Shown here: piece by piece, positions 10,901-24,600 of the stretch | Position numbering within the stretch: position 1 is the stretch's first letter | How the letters are laid out: every line of letters starts with the position of its first letter | Assembly (NCBI RefSeq): GCF_041381155.1 | Contig: NC_091142.1 | Coordinates: 41,651,604 to 41,715,603, forward strand | Origin: Argopecten irradians | Taxonomy: Eukaryota > Mollusca > Bivalvia > Pectinida > Pectinidae | Length of the DNA: 64,000 bases | Reading direction: 5' to 3' | Translations under genes and position numbers: made by a program | Notes under the pieces: model-generated | Database searches by the model: none | The model's input: only the letters and a program-made list of their open reading frames with translations | What the model was told of the DNA's origin: nothing

Positions 10901-13900
10901 GCTAAAGATATGGCAGTTACAGAGAATGGAGAAACTGTATTCAATTGTAACTTCTGTCCTTATAAAACCAATGTCCTTGGTAGACTCAGGCGACATATTA
11001 CGGTACACACAGGGAAAGAGTTCAAATGTCCATACTGCAGTAAGGCCTATACTGAAAAGTGCAAGCTTACTGAACATGTTAAGGTGAAGCATGAAAAATC
11101 CGTTAGTTATCCATGTCCAAAGTGTTCAAAGGTATTCACAAGTAAGCGTGGACTGGAATATCACAACATCACATTTCATGAGGAGCGAGGCACCACATTG
11201 AAATGTTCTTTCTGCCCGAAAGTGTTTAGTAGTAGGTTTGGATTCACTTATCATACCAAGACTGCACATGGTGAGAACAAAGTTGAGGAAAATTTCAAAT
11301 CAACTAGTGATACACTCATTCCTATGAGCAAGTGGGAAAAATCTACAATGAAAAAAGACTCTGAAAAAGAATTTCAGAAAGATTCAAGTGGCATGTACAA
11401 CTGTAAGTTATGTGACTATAAAACTCCTCGAATGTTTCACATCAGAAGACATTTAGGTGTTCACTATGGCAATACCAACAAATGTGAACAATGTGAAAAA
11501 ACATTTTCAGATTCCTATAAGCTGAGGCTTCATGTACAAGTTAAGCATGGGAATCTTAGGTTCGATTGTGACTATTGTCACAGAGATTTTGGAACAAAGG
11601 AAGGTTTGAAATACCATCGTCTGTCTGCTCATGAGGGTAACTGGAAATACCTGTGCCCAGATTGTGGCCAGGGGTTCTACCAGAAACACCACTTCGAAGG
11701 TCATGTAAACAAACACAAGGGAATCAAGGCCTATGGTTGTAAAACATGTGGAAAGAAATTCTTCTATCAGTCAGATGTTTCCATACATAAAAAGCATTGT
11801 GGACAAGAGAGAAAACCGTTAGAAAAACCCACCACATTTGTTTGCCATGTTTGCGGGGACCAGTTCAAGAAGAAAAGTATACTTATTGAACACGAAAATG
11901 GCAAACATGGAAGAGTTGGGCACTATATCTGCGAGTGTGGGGTGAGTTTCAAATGGAGAAACTCTCTCCGCCAACACAAGCAAAGATGTTCCACTGCGGC
12001 AGCCATTTCTGATTATTCAGTGTCTGATATCACTGATCTTAGCGGAGCTTCCGATTTCATAGCTATGCAGATCAAACCTGAGCTTGATTCGGAAACTATT
12101 AATAACGAGATAGGGGATATGGAAGACATGGACACAGAAGATAATCAGCCAGATGATATTTCCTACTCTCACACGTCACCATGTGATGATGACACTGAAA
12201 ATAACACCACAGTAGAGTTGGACCATGATGAATCGTCATTTGTTGTAAAAGAGGAACCAGCAGAAAGTGAGATGTTTCGTCATGGGGCAATGCTCACTCC
12301 ACCAGATGCACTTTACGAGATGCCAGCTGCACAGGTAAGTGACCAAGAAGTCTTTAATGAATCTGATTTTGTGCTTTATCCTGATGACTCCTCTACTTCT
12401 AGCTTCGACGATTGTCACTACGATTCATGTTCAGACTTCTCAGAAGCCGATGATATTGTTGAGGAAAATAAGGATAAACGGGAGAACTCACCTAGTTTCA
12501 ATTATTGTCGGAGGTCAAATGGGATTCATCCAAAAAGGCAACTATCATGTAAGGAATCCATTAATGAACCTTCAAGGAAACAATTCAGATGTCCACGTTG
12601 TGGAAAAATTTTCAGATTGAAAGATTCTTTATTGCGTCATCGTAGCATGTGTCATAGACAAGCTGTGATACGGACAAACGTGATTGAAATGTATGTTTGT
12701 GGATTCTGTGATGGACGATTTTCAAACAAAGAACATTTTAAAGAGCACAGCAAAACCCACCAAAAGAAAATGAGGAAAAAATTCAAATTGCAGCAAAATG
12801 TCAAAAGAAAGGCAAAGCTATTGGAGCAAAGTCAACCACTTATTGAAACAAACAAGATGGCAGATAACGTTGTACGTTCAAAGGAGGATGTTTTGTTTGA
12901 AATTCCAGGAGATCAGATTATAGAAAATGGTGAGGAATCTGCCCCTGAAAATCAAGCGGGGTCCGTGTTGCAGAGTGAGGATATTTCAGCTGACAACACA
13001 AATAACACCTTGGTTAATAAACACCATCCTCCATATGATGCTGCTGTGCAAATTGGAATAGTAAATGTTGATGAACAGAGTGATGAGCAACCCCAATGTC
13101 TTCAAGTTGAGCGGGATTCGGAAAATAATCAAAAGGAACCTTTCCAAGAGATGGAGGAAACAAACAACCATCAAAATCAATCGGACCAAGGAAAGGATTT
13201 CCGTTTTGCAAATGTTTCCGTCGTGGATTTGAGCAATTCACAAGAATATTCAAACAAGGATTTAGAAAGTGGTTGGGATTTGTCAATCAAACCGAACCAC
13301 ACAGGAGTAACACAGGATAGGAGAAGACGTATATCTGAATCTTTAGTAGTTGATGAAGGGCACATGACGAACTTACCTGCTGGTCATCAGAACTCATTCA
13401 CATGTGAAATATGTGGTGCTAACATTGATGATCACGAAAAATATATCAGCCACATATCACTTCATGCTGTGAACAGAATTCAAATGTTTCAGGAGCAGCA
13501 AGATACCCCTGTCAGTAAAGACTCGAGATCAAGTGTTGTAGACTCAGGAGTGTTAAGGACCAATAGCTGGAATGCTTTAGGAGTCGAAAAGGAAAATTTC
13601 AAATGTAAAATTTGTGGCGACGTTTTTTTGAAAAGGTCGTATTTAAAGGAGCACATGCTTGGGATGCATGGAAGTATCAATAGGTACAGCTGTGCGTGTG
13701 GAGAACGATTCAAATGGAGAAGTTCGTTAAACTTGCACAAAGAAAGATGTCCAGCCTCTCCGAAAAATATTTCAAATGGTAGAAAACATATCCTTCTCAA
13801 CCAACCAATCAATTCCTCTTCTGACGCTTTCAAAGGATCAACAACAGCTAAACAAATTGGAAATAAACGAAAATCGCCCGTATCAGGATCAACCTTACCC

Positions 13901-14911
13901 ATTCCGCCCATTTCTTCTTCACTTTCAAGGATGTTACCAGCAGTTTCATCTCATTTCATAGATGCAAGGACATCTTCAGTCATGGGTGTAATGCCTTCTC
14001 ATATAAGTCCAACTTCAACGTATGCACCTGTAATGGAAACACGAGTTCAGGCAGGAGAAATGTATCTTCAAAGTATTGCTGTAAGCGCAACACAAAGTCA
14101 AGTGTCAGAACAAGAATCATCCACAAATCACACGTCTTTCCAAAAAACTACTCAGTTTATTAGTAAATCTCAACTAAAAAATGAAAATGGAGCTGGAAGT
14201 CTCGGTAACAGTGTCGTACCAACTGGAATGTTCAGGAGTAATGGTCCGACCGACTTTTCTTTCCAAGCTTCACAAGAACAAGTTTCTCAATATCAATATG
14301 GTTTGGTATCTAGTCCAGTTCAAAACCAACAGAGTCAGGAGAAACCTTTGGAAATGTTGACAGAAGTTAAACAGGAAGTTGTCTCATTTGATGAAGAACC
14401 TGATGATAGGATTGAGATGAATGACACTGTGATTAACCAACTGATGCTGGCTGCAGCAGAACCAGCGGCGAGTCTGGACGTACCGAAATCCGACCCTCAT
14501 TATGATAGCAATTCCAGACCTGAACTACAAATAAAGCAGGAACTAGATGTATTCAGCTGCAATATATGTAAAAAACAATTCCGGAATCCGAACTCATTGA
14601 ACGACCATATGAATAAACATCGTGGTATAAAACCATATCCATGCAATACTTGTGGACTGTCTTTTCACTATCAGTCCATCCTTAGTTCACACAAAAAATG
14701 CTGTGGAGTGACTGGAGGAAACATGTTTAAATGCCATATCTGTGGTGATACGTTTTCTGTACGGGGCTACCTTAGAGAACACGTTCTCGGGAAGCATGGG
14801 GACGCACGTCGGTATAGCTGTAAGTGTGGAGCAACTTTCAAATGGAGGAGCTCATTGGGTAGCCACCAAAAGAAATGCCCACTCAATAGTAAAAACTTTG
14901 CTATAGGATGA
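7961..14911 (+). CDS. C2H2 zinc-finger protein with about 20 fingers (three coding exons)
   Basis: Exons 7961-8088, 8524-9188 and 10713-14911 join in frame (GT donors, AG acceptors) to give 1663 residues; the first coding exon opens at an acceptor (7931-7932), so an upstream UTR exon exists. Residues 1-300 are acidic and Ser/Glu-rich. About 20 fingers follow: eleven in the first cluster (about 322-690), two near 900-975, and three later groups. Three times a standard finger of type FKC..CGD.F...YL.EH...HG is followed by a short finger with a C-x-C knuckle and final Cys (YSC.CG..FKWRSSL..H...C). Five psi-K-x-E SUMO sites are seen (K225, K719, K777, K1484, K1539). It is probably a nuclear DNA-binding regulator; no orthologue is recognised. 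The frame remains open upstream of the ATG, so the start is provisional. Confidence 0.9.
9189..10712 (+). other. Intron 2 of the zinc-finger gene
   Basis: Begins GTATGT after base 9188 and ends CAG at 10712. It contains AT-rich sequence with no recognised element or embedded gene. The smaller intron 1 is 8089-8523 (GTAATA to GCAG). Confidence 0.8.
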
Positions 14912-17900
14912 AGGCGTGTGCAGTGTGTTCTGTACTGCTGGAGTCGGATTTTGTTTATTTATGTACCAATATTTTGATACCATATCCCATGTACTTCAGA
15001 ACCGTATTTTATGAGCATTGTATTCAAATTACTGATATGATGGATTGATTTTATGGCATTGTATACACATTTTTTCCCAGATTTACATTTAAAAAAGAAT
15101 GATTACATTCTTTAATTTGTTGCATGTTTATATTTTTTTTAAACAATCATGTGAAAAGTGAAACCTTTCCGTTCAAAAGAAAAATATGATTTTTTTCTAA
15201 ATTGCAAGTTTTTTTTAGCCTGATATCATTGTGGGCTACTTAAATTGCCTTTCGTTAGTGATCAGTCCGTAAACAATAGTATTGATCTAAATCTATTTCT
15301 TATTTTTCATAGAATTGCATAGAATCTCATTGCACCCAAGTTGTGCATATTGTAATAAGATAGATGGTCGATAGTCGTATAGCATGTAGGTGGTTAGGGA
15401 TTTATCTCAAATTTTATGTGTAGACTCGAGGTCCCATTTGGTTCTAGTTATGCACATTGTATTTAAGGACCAATCAGATTACAAGATGACTGACAGGCAG
15501 CGATCATGAATTTTGTTGTTTGAGTGGCTTCATGGAGTAATATTTCTTAATTTTGAAGTTTATTACTGTTCAATATCTTTAACTTATTAGATTTGCATTT
15601 ATGTATAATGGATATTTGAGTCTTAAAGTAAGCATACAAAATTTTATAGAGATAATAAGAGAAATTATCTGTATTTCAATTTTTTGTGTACAACTTTTAA
15701 TGGTGGGCATCATGTTCCCTATGGATTTTTTTAGGATTTTTTTAGGAAAATCATTATATGTATTATATAGTTTTTGAAAGTGAGATGATGGAAACGCATT
15801 CTGTTAGAACGTACAAGTTATGGTTTGACATTGCTTATTTATATTTCGCTCCATTTTAATAACCTTACACCATTATAAGCGACAAGCAAGGTATTCATTA
15901 TTTTTCTTTCTTTTGTCATATACAATGTTACAAAACCCATCATTTTGGACAATATAGGCCTTTTTGGCTTTTTTGTAAGTTTCTGGTGAAAGTATGTGTT
16001 TCGTATTAGTACTTACTATTGGTATATGTTTCGGATTTTTTCATCTCCTTATAATTCAGCATATTGTGGTATACATCATCAATTAAAACCCACCAAATAA
16101 TTAATTTTGAGCACAAATTCCAACATATATTTGAAAAATTCCCCATTTTGTTGTTTGTTGTCGGTTACTGAGTAGTAGGTAACACTTGCTTTTCATGTGT
16201 TTTAACGTTATTTATTTCAGGATGAGTATTATGATGGGAGTTAAAGACGTGCTCTGGTGTATTGAGGTCATCTCATGGATTCCTCAAGGTCTTATTGCCT
16301 CCTTATAAGTAATACATAATATCTCTAATAGCTAACGCTTGTCTGCATTTAAATCTGTGTGCAATTTTTTATGTCCAGGGTACATAAGTGATTCCTAGAA
16401 CAATCTTAACTAAAATCATATATTGAACATCAATTCTAACGGAGATCAAGATATAGTTTTAATCAGATTGATCATCACCCTCAACTGACTAAGGAAGGTT
16501 TTATTCTTTGGCGATTTCATACAAATTGTTTATTGAAACACCTCAATACAATTTTGTTTAATACAAGTTAATCCCTTTCAAAGTGTTTTGTACCGGAAAT
16601 AGCGAAGTTCAGTAGCTATGTGAAAGAAAGTTTGTCGGTTTGAAGAGTTCCTGCGATAGAACTCACCAAATTTGTTTTGGAAAAGGATGAAGTTATTTTT
16701 GCTATAGACAAATATGTACTCTGAAATCTGTTTTTACCATTGTTGTTCATTTAACCATTACTGCCTTCGTCTTTCAACTCTCGATTTGCCCACAATCATA
16801 TATGATTGGGCATTTGAAGGGAAGGTTAACGTTCCTACTCGGTGAAAATTGTTTAAACCTATATAGGAACCATCTATTTAGGAGAGTTTATTAGATGACA
16901 GATAATTTTGTATTGCAATGAGATGAATCGTTCTAAAGTTTAAAAACGCCTGTTATAAGTACTAAATTATATTGTATTAAATGTCTTTGCTCGTTGTATT
17001 AAATAATAGGTCGAAATTAATCACGATTCTGTAGTTTGATAAACTATTTTTAGCACAGAACATATTACGTCTTTCAAGATTGAAAGGTCGGCTGAAGTGT
17101 GGTATAGTTCTCCACTACATTTGTCGCTAAAGTTGAACAAGGGCACGGAATATTGGAACGTGGATGCCGAATTCTTTGTCAACAGAAAAAACTGCACCTA
17201 ACCTTTGAAATATTGAAACTTTACTTACCATATTAATTTGAGATTATTCGTCTGACGTAAAGTGTAGGTACTAACAAGAACTCGAGAGTTGAGTCTGACA
17301 GCACCAACCTTTAACAGGAACAATACAGGTGTCTGTAGAAGTGCACTGGCTCTGTTGTCCCTCTTCTCGAATGATCCCTTGTCGTTGTCATGGTATAGTG
17401 AAAATGTTTACCTGTCATCTACAACTGTTGATCAATGTATAATCTTAGAAACTTGATTTTATGCACTTTTGGTGCTAAAATGTTGTGTTTTATTAAAAGG
17501 ACATTCCTTCGTTTGGATTCTAGTAGAGTTTTAAAATCTTAAATATAGAATACAACGTACATGACACTTAGGTCCACTTTGGGACGTTTAAGGATTTTCA
17601 GAATATGTATAAATACTTTTGGATTATCCGATTGTATCAATGAACTATTTTTGTTAAGATGATACTTTTTCAAATTTAAATTCATTTTAACACCATTTAC
17701 AAATTTTAAACGAACGAATATCCTTTCAGCAATAGAAATGTAGAAAAATACCGTAACTAATTATGTTTATAAAATTCATATATGTACATTGATTCTGTGT
17801 TAATTTGAACCTTATATACGATAAACTTATAAAAGTAAAAAGTGCAAAAAGCGGATTTTTGATTCAAGCGATTTTTTTTCAATTGAATGTAACCTGATGT

Positions 17901-18959
17901 TCCGGCTATCAGGCAGAAAATGTGTTTCAAGAAAGACCTCTTGACATTTATTTGTTGACACTATGATTTAAGAAAAAATGTTGAAGCCATATTTTCCTAT
18001 AGATTAAAAGGCCAATGTAATTAAAGAACAAAATGCTAATGTCAAATTGTACTACCAATAACATAACGCACATACTATATAATTTATAACCACATTTGTT
18101 TATAACTTAAGTAAACATATATGAAGAAAAGAAGAAAAAAAAATAAAGAAAAAAGAACATGACCCTGCACTTATAAAGAATAAAAAGAAAGTGCAAAATC
18201 ATTGCTGGAGGCTAAATTAACATATGATAAGTAATACAATCATGAATAAACATATTGTTTTATCATTTTTACATCTCTTCTTATTTGTTTAAATATTTTG
18301 AGAATATCCTTAGCTGATCATATACGTAAATACTTTAATATTTTGATTTCCATGTTTAAAAAGGTAGTTTTATTTTAATTTATGCCATTTTTGTAAAAAT
18401 CACGAAAAACGAACGCCGTCTGGTAAAGCACATTAACATAAAATCTTGTATGATAAAAGATTTTTTCAGACGTTTTGATTGGCATCATACACGGTATATA
18501 GAGATGTTATGATTTTTATTATTATTTATTATTATTATTTAGAAGTTTGTTGAAGTTTCCTTACCGACTTTATTCCGCACATGTGTATGAAGAAAGTACC
18601 TCAATATATCTATTACTGTGACACAGTTCAAAGTAAACATTTTGATGATACATTTTACCATTATGTACTGTGGCGTAAATATTTTTTGAACAAAAATGAT
18701 CTTAAAGTTAAATTTGCAAAACTGCACAAAACATGTCATTCTTTTAGAGGTGCGATCTTACCGAACACTATATTCGGATTATTTATAATATACTGAGTGG
18801 AGTTTAATTGAATTTACCAAAGATAATCTCTTCAGAATTCCAAGTTCATTTGAGGACTCTTTTTTTCTATGAAATCATTACGCCGTTGTCTCGGTCAATC
18901 AGAAATGACGTTACAAACGGCGACAATTTTTTTCGTTTAAGGGCTTGTAGAGTAAATTT
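14912..18959. other. 3' UTR and/or intergenic spacer after the zinc-finger gene
   Basis: No coding exon is supported. No AATAAA occurs until about 18140; a weaker ATTAAA lies at about 16082. The transcript end is therefore unclear: a long 3' UTR or a non-canonical signal is possible. Another AATAAA followed by a T/G-rich stretch lies at about 20299. Confidence 0.4.
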
Positions 18960-19470
18960 TTAAAGTTATATGTGCCGTAACTGGGCGATAATTTTGACAT
19001 GCTATTTTTTCATCATTAATTTATTAAAAACCATAAGGTTTGATGAATAAAGCTGTAAAAACCATTCAAATGGCTTCAGATGACTTATAAACGTTAGTTA
19101 TAACCCAGAAATTTTGTACTGAAAAATTGTTGTTTTTATGCCTTAAATATGTTTAAATGAAAACAGATCTGCAAAAAACAGTTTATAATTACTAAAAACA
19201 TTGTAAAAATGTGTAATGAAATTGTAGACCCTAATTTGGCTTCATGGTCTCACCGTATGTACTCATTTCACTTCACTATTGATGTAAATAAATGATTTTT
19301 GGCAGTACTGCCAAAAATCACTTTCAGCTCTTATTTGTACATGTAAAATTAAAACCTATGCATTGAAAGCACTGTAATTTTCAAGAAGTTGGTAGTTTTT
19401 GGTGATGAATAACATATTAAAAGCTCATCTTGATTCGTGAGTATGAAAAATACGGCACATATAACTTTAA
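18960..19470. mobile_element. TTAA-flanked MITE with 16-bp TIRs
   Basis: TTAA at 18960-18963 precedes AGTTATATGTGCCGTA (18964-18979); the exact complement TACGGCACATATAACT is at 19451-19466, followed by TTAA at 19467-19470. A TTAA target duplication is the hallmark of piggyBac-type transposition. The 503-bp body has no ORF, so it would be a non-autonomous derivative mobilised in trans. A 28-bp perfect palindrome lies inside at 19293-19320. Confidence 0.7.
19293..19320. repeat. Perfect 28-bp palindrome inside the TTAA element
   Basis: TGATTTTTGGCAGT followed directly by its complement ACTGCCAAAAATCA with no spacer. It is centred at 19306/19307, off-centre within the surrounding MITE. Confidence 0.9.
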
Positions 19471-21490
19471 GCAAATGAAAATGCTCGTTATAAGAAAAAT
19501 AAAATTATTTATCAATCAGAACAAAGTGGAGAAAGACACACGAGTACGATATCAATTAAAATTATGTACATGAAATGATTTTTTTTATTTTATCTTTTTG
19601 TTGATCTTCTACAATGATTATAATCCCATTTTTCATCACAGGTAAATCTCAATGACATAAATTTCCTGATTACATTGTTTTATGTTGGAACGTTTACATG
19701 AAGTAATTACAAATTTATGTAAGTTTTACATTGGATTAAATATATAGCTGTTGTTTGTTAATTATATATTGTATATACCATATTATGTGAAAAGAAAACG
19801 TGTGTCATTTTTATTGTAGAAGTTGTATGGGTATTTTTCGTAAAACGACATACCCAGGTAAGAGAGGTAGCAATCTGATCTGATGTTATATATGTACATA
19901 ATGATTATGAGTGATTATTATCTACGTAAGCTTATTATTTGTACTACAAAAAAATTCTCGAAATCACAACCTCACGCCACTTTCTACTTCAATAACAATT
20001 TGGTAGAGTTGTAGATTGTGATAAATGTAAATGTGTGTATGTAACCGCGTTTTAACATCTCCAGAATGAATTTTATGGAAATGTGTTCTTAAAGGTGCAG
20101 CTTTGATAACTGAACCATGGAAACCATCGCTGAATCATTACATTAATTGCTTTTGTGATCATTTTACATGTTTGACGATAATAATACTAAGTATTTACGT
20201 TTGTTGTTGATATTTCTTTTATATATACTTATTTAGAAGATGTTTCATTGCTTAGTACAAAACCTATCATGTTCTGTATGTGACCAAGTTCTTACAGAAA
20301 TAAAGCCATCATCATAAATTTAAGTTTTGTTTTATTTTCAAGCTTTCTGCAAGTGTTAAAACGATAAGTGAATTACGTCACGGACGTCTTGGTATGTGTA
20401 ACTTACACTACGTCACGTATATAAGATAGGCAGATATCACTACATGTATGCAAATGAATTGCATATGGGGCAAAGCCGTGAGCATATCATTGTCGAATTT
20501 TGTCTTGTCAAGATACACGCAAACAAACGATGGTCATGATAGAGAATTACATGTTGCTGTAACAGAAATGACAAAGGAAAGAAACAATTTAATAAAGTAT
20601 ATCACAAAAAACCAACGTCGGTCTCCGGTAGCTAAATTAAAAATTGTCAGAACATGTATATTACCAAATAGCGTTGATTGGGATAGAGCTAGTTTTATAT
20701 CCTTTGGACGGCCGTAACGTATTTATGCGTAATTATTCATTTGCCCCATTTCATTCACCCTTCTGGAGCCCCACTGAGACCGTTGAAAAAATTGAGGTCT
20801 GAAATCCGGATTTTAGTGTGTGCCCGGAAACCTGTCGTTGTGAGCTTAATTATCAAGATACAGACAGGCAGATGATCTTAAACGATAGAAGAGATATCAA
20901 AGTAATAGAAAATAGAGAGAAAGGGAAAAGGAAGGGGAAAATAGCACCGATTTCCAAAAAAAAAAAAAAAAAAGTCCCACGCGCAGGTTTCTGCCTCCCA
21001 TGACCCGTGCGTGGTGACCTTTAGGGGACTTCCGGTGACTGTTTTTGCTTGTTTGTAGTGTGTACTGTTTGTTATCATCGTGAAAATGGCATCAAACCGA
21101 AATCTAGATGCAAGCTGCTTTCATAGATGGCATTTGTAATAACCTACTATCAAAATTGAGTCAAGTTCGAATCCTGTCGGCCGTCGAAAGGATATGGACT
21201 GATACCGAAGTTAGCAAATAACGAATTACGTACGTTTTAGAAAAAAACACCAATACGTATTTAGTTTAGATATATACTTCTCTCAAACATACACGTGTAA
21301 TTCTGGCTGCTCTAGGTCAATACATTCGTGTCGCCTGAGGCTGAATTGCATGGCTACAATTATTCAAAAACATTTTTCTAGAAACTAGGCTTGATTTACT
21401 CTAAAAGATACAGACAACGGGAATTAAGTTGGCAAAATAGCAGAAAATCAGTAATAAAATTACAATTAAACATCGAAGTATTAGAGAAGA
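19471..21490. other. Spacer, no gene recognised
   Basis: AT-rich, with an 18-base A run at about 20957. Open frames at 20448-20717 and 20818-21003 have no family resemblance and are not called. Confidence 0.4.
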
Positions 21491-21651
21491 ATACTCTTTC
21501 ATATGTGGATACATGTATGAAGAATAGGGAAATTCTACCCTAGGTGTCACAAAAAATTGTAAAGCCCTTAGCAAGTCTCGGGTTTTACAACATTTTGTGA
21601 CCCCCGGGTAAAATATCCCTATCCTTCATATCTACACATGAAAGAGTTTTA
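21491..21651. mobile_element. Hairpin (palindromic) element, copy 1
   Basis: Outer arms ACTCTTTCATATGTGGATAC (about 21492) and ATCTACACATGAAAGAGT (about 21630) are inverted repeats, as are AGGGAAATTCTACCC / GGGTAAAATATCCCT and TGTCACAAAAAATTGTAAA / TTTTACAACATTTTGTGAC. The loop is near GCAAGTCTCGGG. A related, more decayed copy is at 27030-27170. Confidence 0.65.
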
Positions 21652-24600
21652 TACTACGTAACCGCATGGTGCTTATTGAACTTCTGGATAAAATTATATA
21701 CCTTTATCGTCCTATTGTGCTAAAATCAATTAAATAGTAAATTATTAATAACAAATATATTACATTCCACCACGTGTACGTCTCTGATATACTCTAGGTA
21801 ACACTCATTATACACAAACAATCCAACAGTAGAGTCATCATTAACACAAAGCCATTCAACTGATACAGGGGAATTAATCTCACCATTATAGTCACTGAAT
21901 ACATAATGAATATTAATATTCTATCTGACTGATAGACTAAGCGAGGGGCCGTGTCAGCTAGATGGATGTTGATCATGAATAGACAATGCGGGTCATGTAT
22001 ATATGAGGCTCCTCATGATGTAGAATAATTAATAAAATCTGACGCCATTTAACCCTTGCCTTACGTGCACTCACCCAGTTCAATTGGCTAGGCTTGTATG
22101 CATATTTTGTTTCAAAAAATGACCAATAAAGTCGAGTCATAATTTGTGGCGTTATTTATCTAGATTATTATTTAGGCGAATAACGGTATTTTTATGCTTC
22201 AATGCAATATACTTTGGTATGCTGATGGTAAAAAATTCCATGTATTGTCACTTGCTAGTAATTCGCAGGTATTATATTTAGCCCAATGTCTGTATCTAAA
22301 CATGCCCATCAATAATCATCACCCACAAGGGAGTTATGGGTAATCGATGAAAGTGTCCATGCATCAAGGGACGAGCCACGAGGTTATCACCTTTTTAGAC
22401 ATGCAAGAATCTTGTCATTTTGAAGCTAGCTTATTGTTTTATAGAATGCCTGTACAGATGCGACAATATTCAGTATATTTAGATTATAATATATAAGATG
22501 TAATCAAAATACATAAAGATTCAGATTAAAAATCAAATACATGTATTATTAAACTCCTCTAGGAAGAGCAAAGAATCAAATAACTAGAAATGCAAATCTT
22601 GCCATGTTGCAGTGAATAGTACAATATAACTCGTTATACAACTGTATAACATTAACTGTTCGTTGGTAGTTTCTTTGGCGGTTTGGAAGATTCAAAGGTG
22701 TTTCGAGACTAAATATATCTTGTTGGCATATGGAACCGTAAATCTAGTGCGCTAATGTGAGTCATATGACTTAAGTTATTTGTATATTCGTTGTTCTACT
22801 GTATCAACTAAAACGAACGAATTAAAAGATTCTACACAACGAGTATCTCATGCGTAATAAAATTCTGATAAAAATGTGCCTAATACTATCAATTTGAGTA
22901 AAAAGATTACTTGAAGCATCGTTTAACACACAAAAGTATACATGTTAAACACGAATGCTTCGGTTATCTAGTTGTTTATATCACTTGTAGGATGCCTACC
23001 TCCGACTGATAATGCATAGCTGGCAAACACATCTAAAACTATTCTCTTGTGAAAACTGACTAATACGGAAAAACACAATATGACGTGAACGAGGCAAAAA
23101 CTACATATGTATCTGATCTCGTTCTTTTTTTACATTTTGGAAAATGTTTCGTCCATAGGGACTCCCAATAGACATGTTTTATTCATGTAATTATCCACAA
23201 TAGGCCCACTTATTAAAAGCTTTTTTCGAGAAAGAAAAAATCCAATATCAGAGAATGGATTCGCTTTATTTGTTGCATTAATTGCGTATAAAGGTCTATA
23301 AGCATTGGAAATTTATTAAAGCAACTCGTTTGTAATATTTGTGAAGAAGATTTCCATAAGTTGACAAAACGTTAATACTGAACGTTAGAATAGTATAACT
23401 ACAGACGTTGTTACGTCAATGATTTGTTTTATTACGCACATGTTTCATGGATTATTTCTAATTGACAATGATTTTAAGGATACAGTTTGAAATCCATTTG
23501 ATGTTGTTTATGACAAATTCGCTCTACCGGTAATGGCTGATAACTGCAATGTACTGACACCAATAGCTTACCATCCACACATACTACCAGTAATGGCTGA
23601 TGACTACAATGTACTGACACCAATAGCTTACCATCCACACATACTAATACCTTGCCATATGACTCAAACAAGTTAATACATAACAATTTATCATGGTTTT
23701 CAACGAATTAAGTTACCAACCAATGCAATACTTTCTGATCATACATACTATTACGATTGAACGATAGACGTCATAAATATAACAAATTCTGAATTGTTTT
23801 CCAATACAAACAAGTTGGCATTTATATGCGGTGATTATTTCAACTTGCATTTAGCCAGGTAGAGTAAACTGAGTTTACAATTGCTAATGTTTCTTTGTTT
23901 TGATGATAATTATATATTATGGCCTGGTTGAGAGGGCACTATTGCGTCAACGTTTTAGAGGGCACTATTGCATTATAGTATTGTAAAGGAATAGAATACA
24001 TGTAGTACCTACCTAAAGATAATAGTCACAATACTATGAGGCAAAATCGCCCTCTTAACAGGGTTTAAAGTATCACCCTCACGTGTGTATGACCCCTTTC
24101 AATCCATCGTTATAGAAACACTTCAAGGGACATATCACAACGCTATTTCTATATCCGAAGCATGTTGTTATAAGTACAACACATAAATTATTGCAGAAAT
24201 TTGTATTTCTTTAAACGAGGTTCAATTTAATGACTATTGGTAGTTGATCAATATAGAACTAGTGAACTTTCTTCAGTAGAAAAGCAGTATTTGTTTCTTT
24301 CCCATAGACCACAGCCTGTCCGCCATCTTGACGTCTTGGTCAAAGTACAACGTTATAAGGGCTTGCGGTAGCGGCGATAGATTCACGTTCAATCTCGCAT
24401 CTTCAATACTACTAGCTTTCCCGGATACTATTGTAATTAGTAGGCATTCGTGTATCCAATCACAATCCGGTATTATGTCACATGATGTTCTAATGTAAAT
24501 GAATAATATGCTCAAAGACTTAATCATTTTGAATCACGAATTGAAATATGCATGTGCAAGGTTACTTTGAATAAGTAATTGTGTGATGATACAATTGTAA

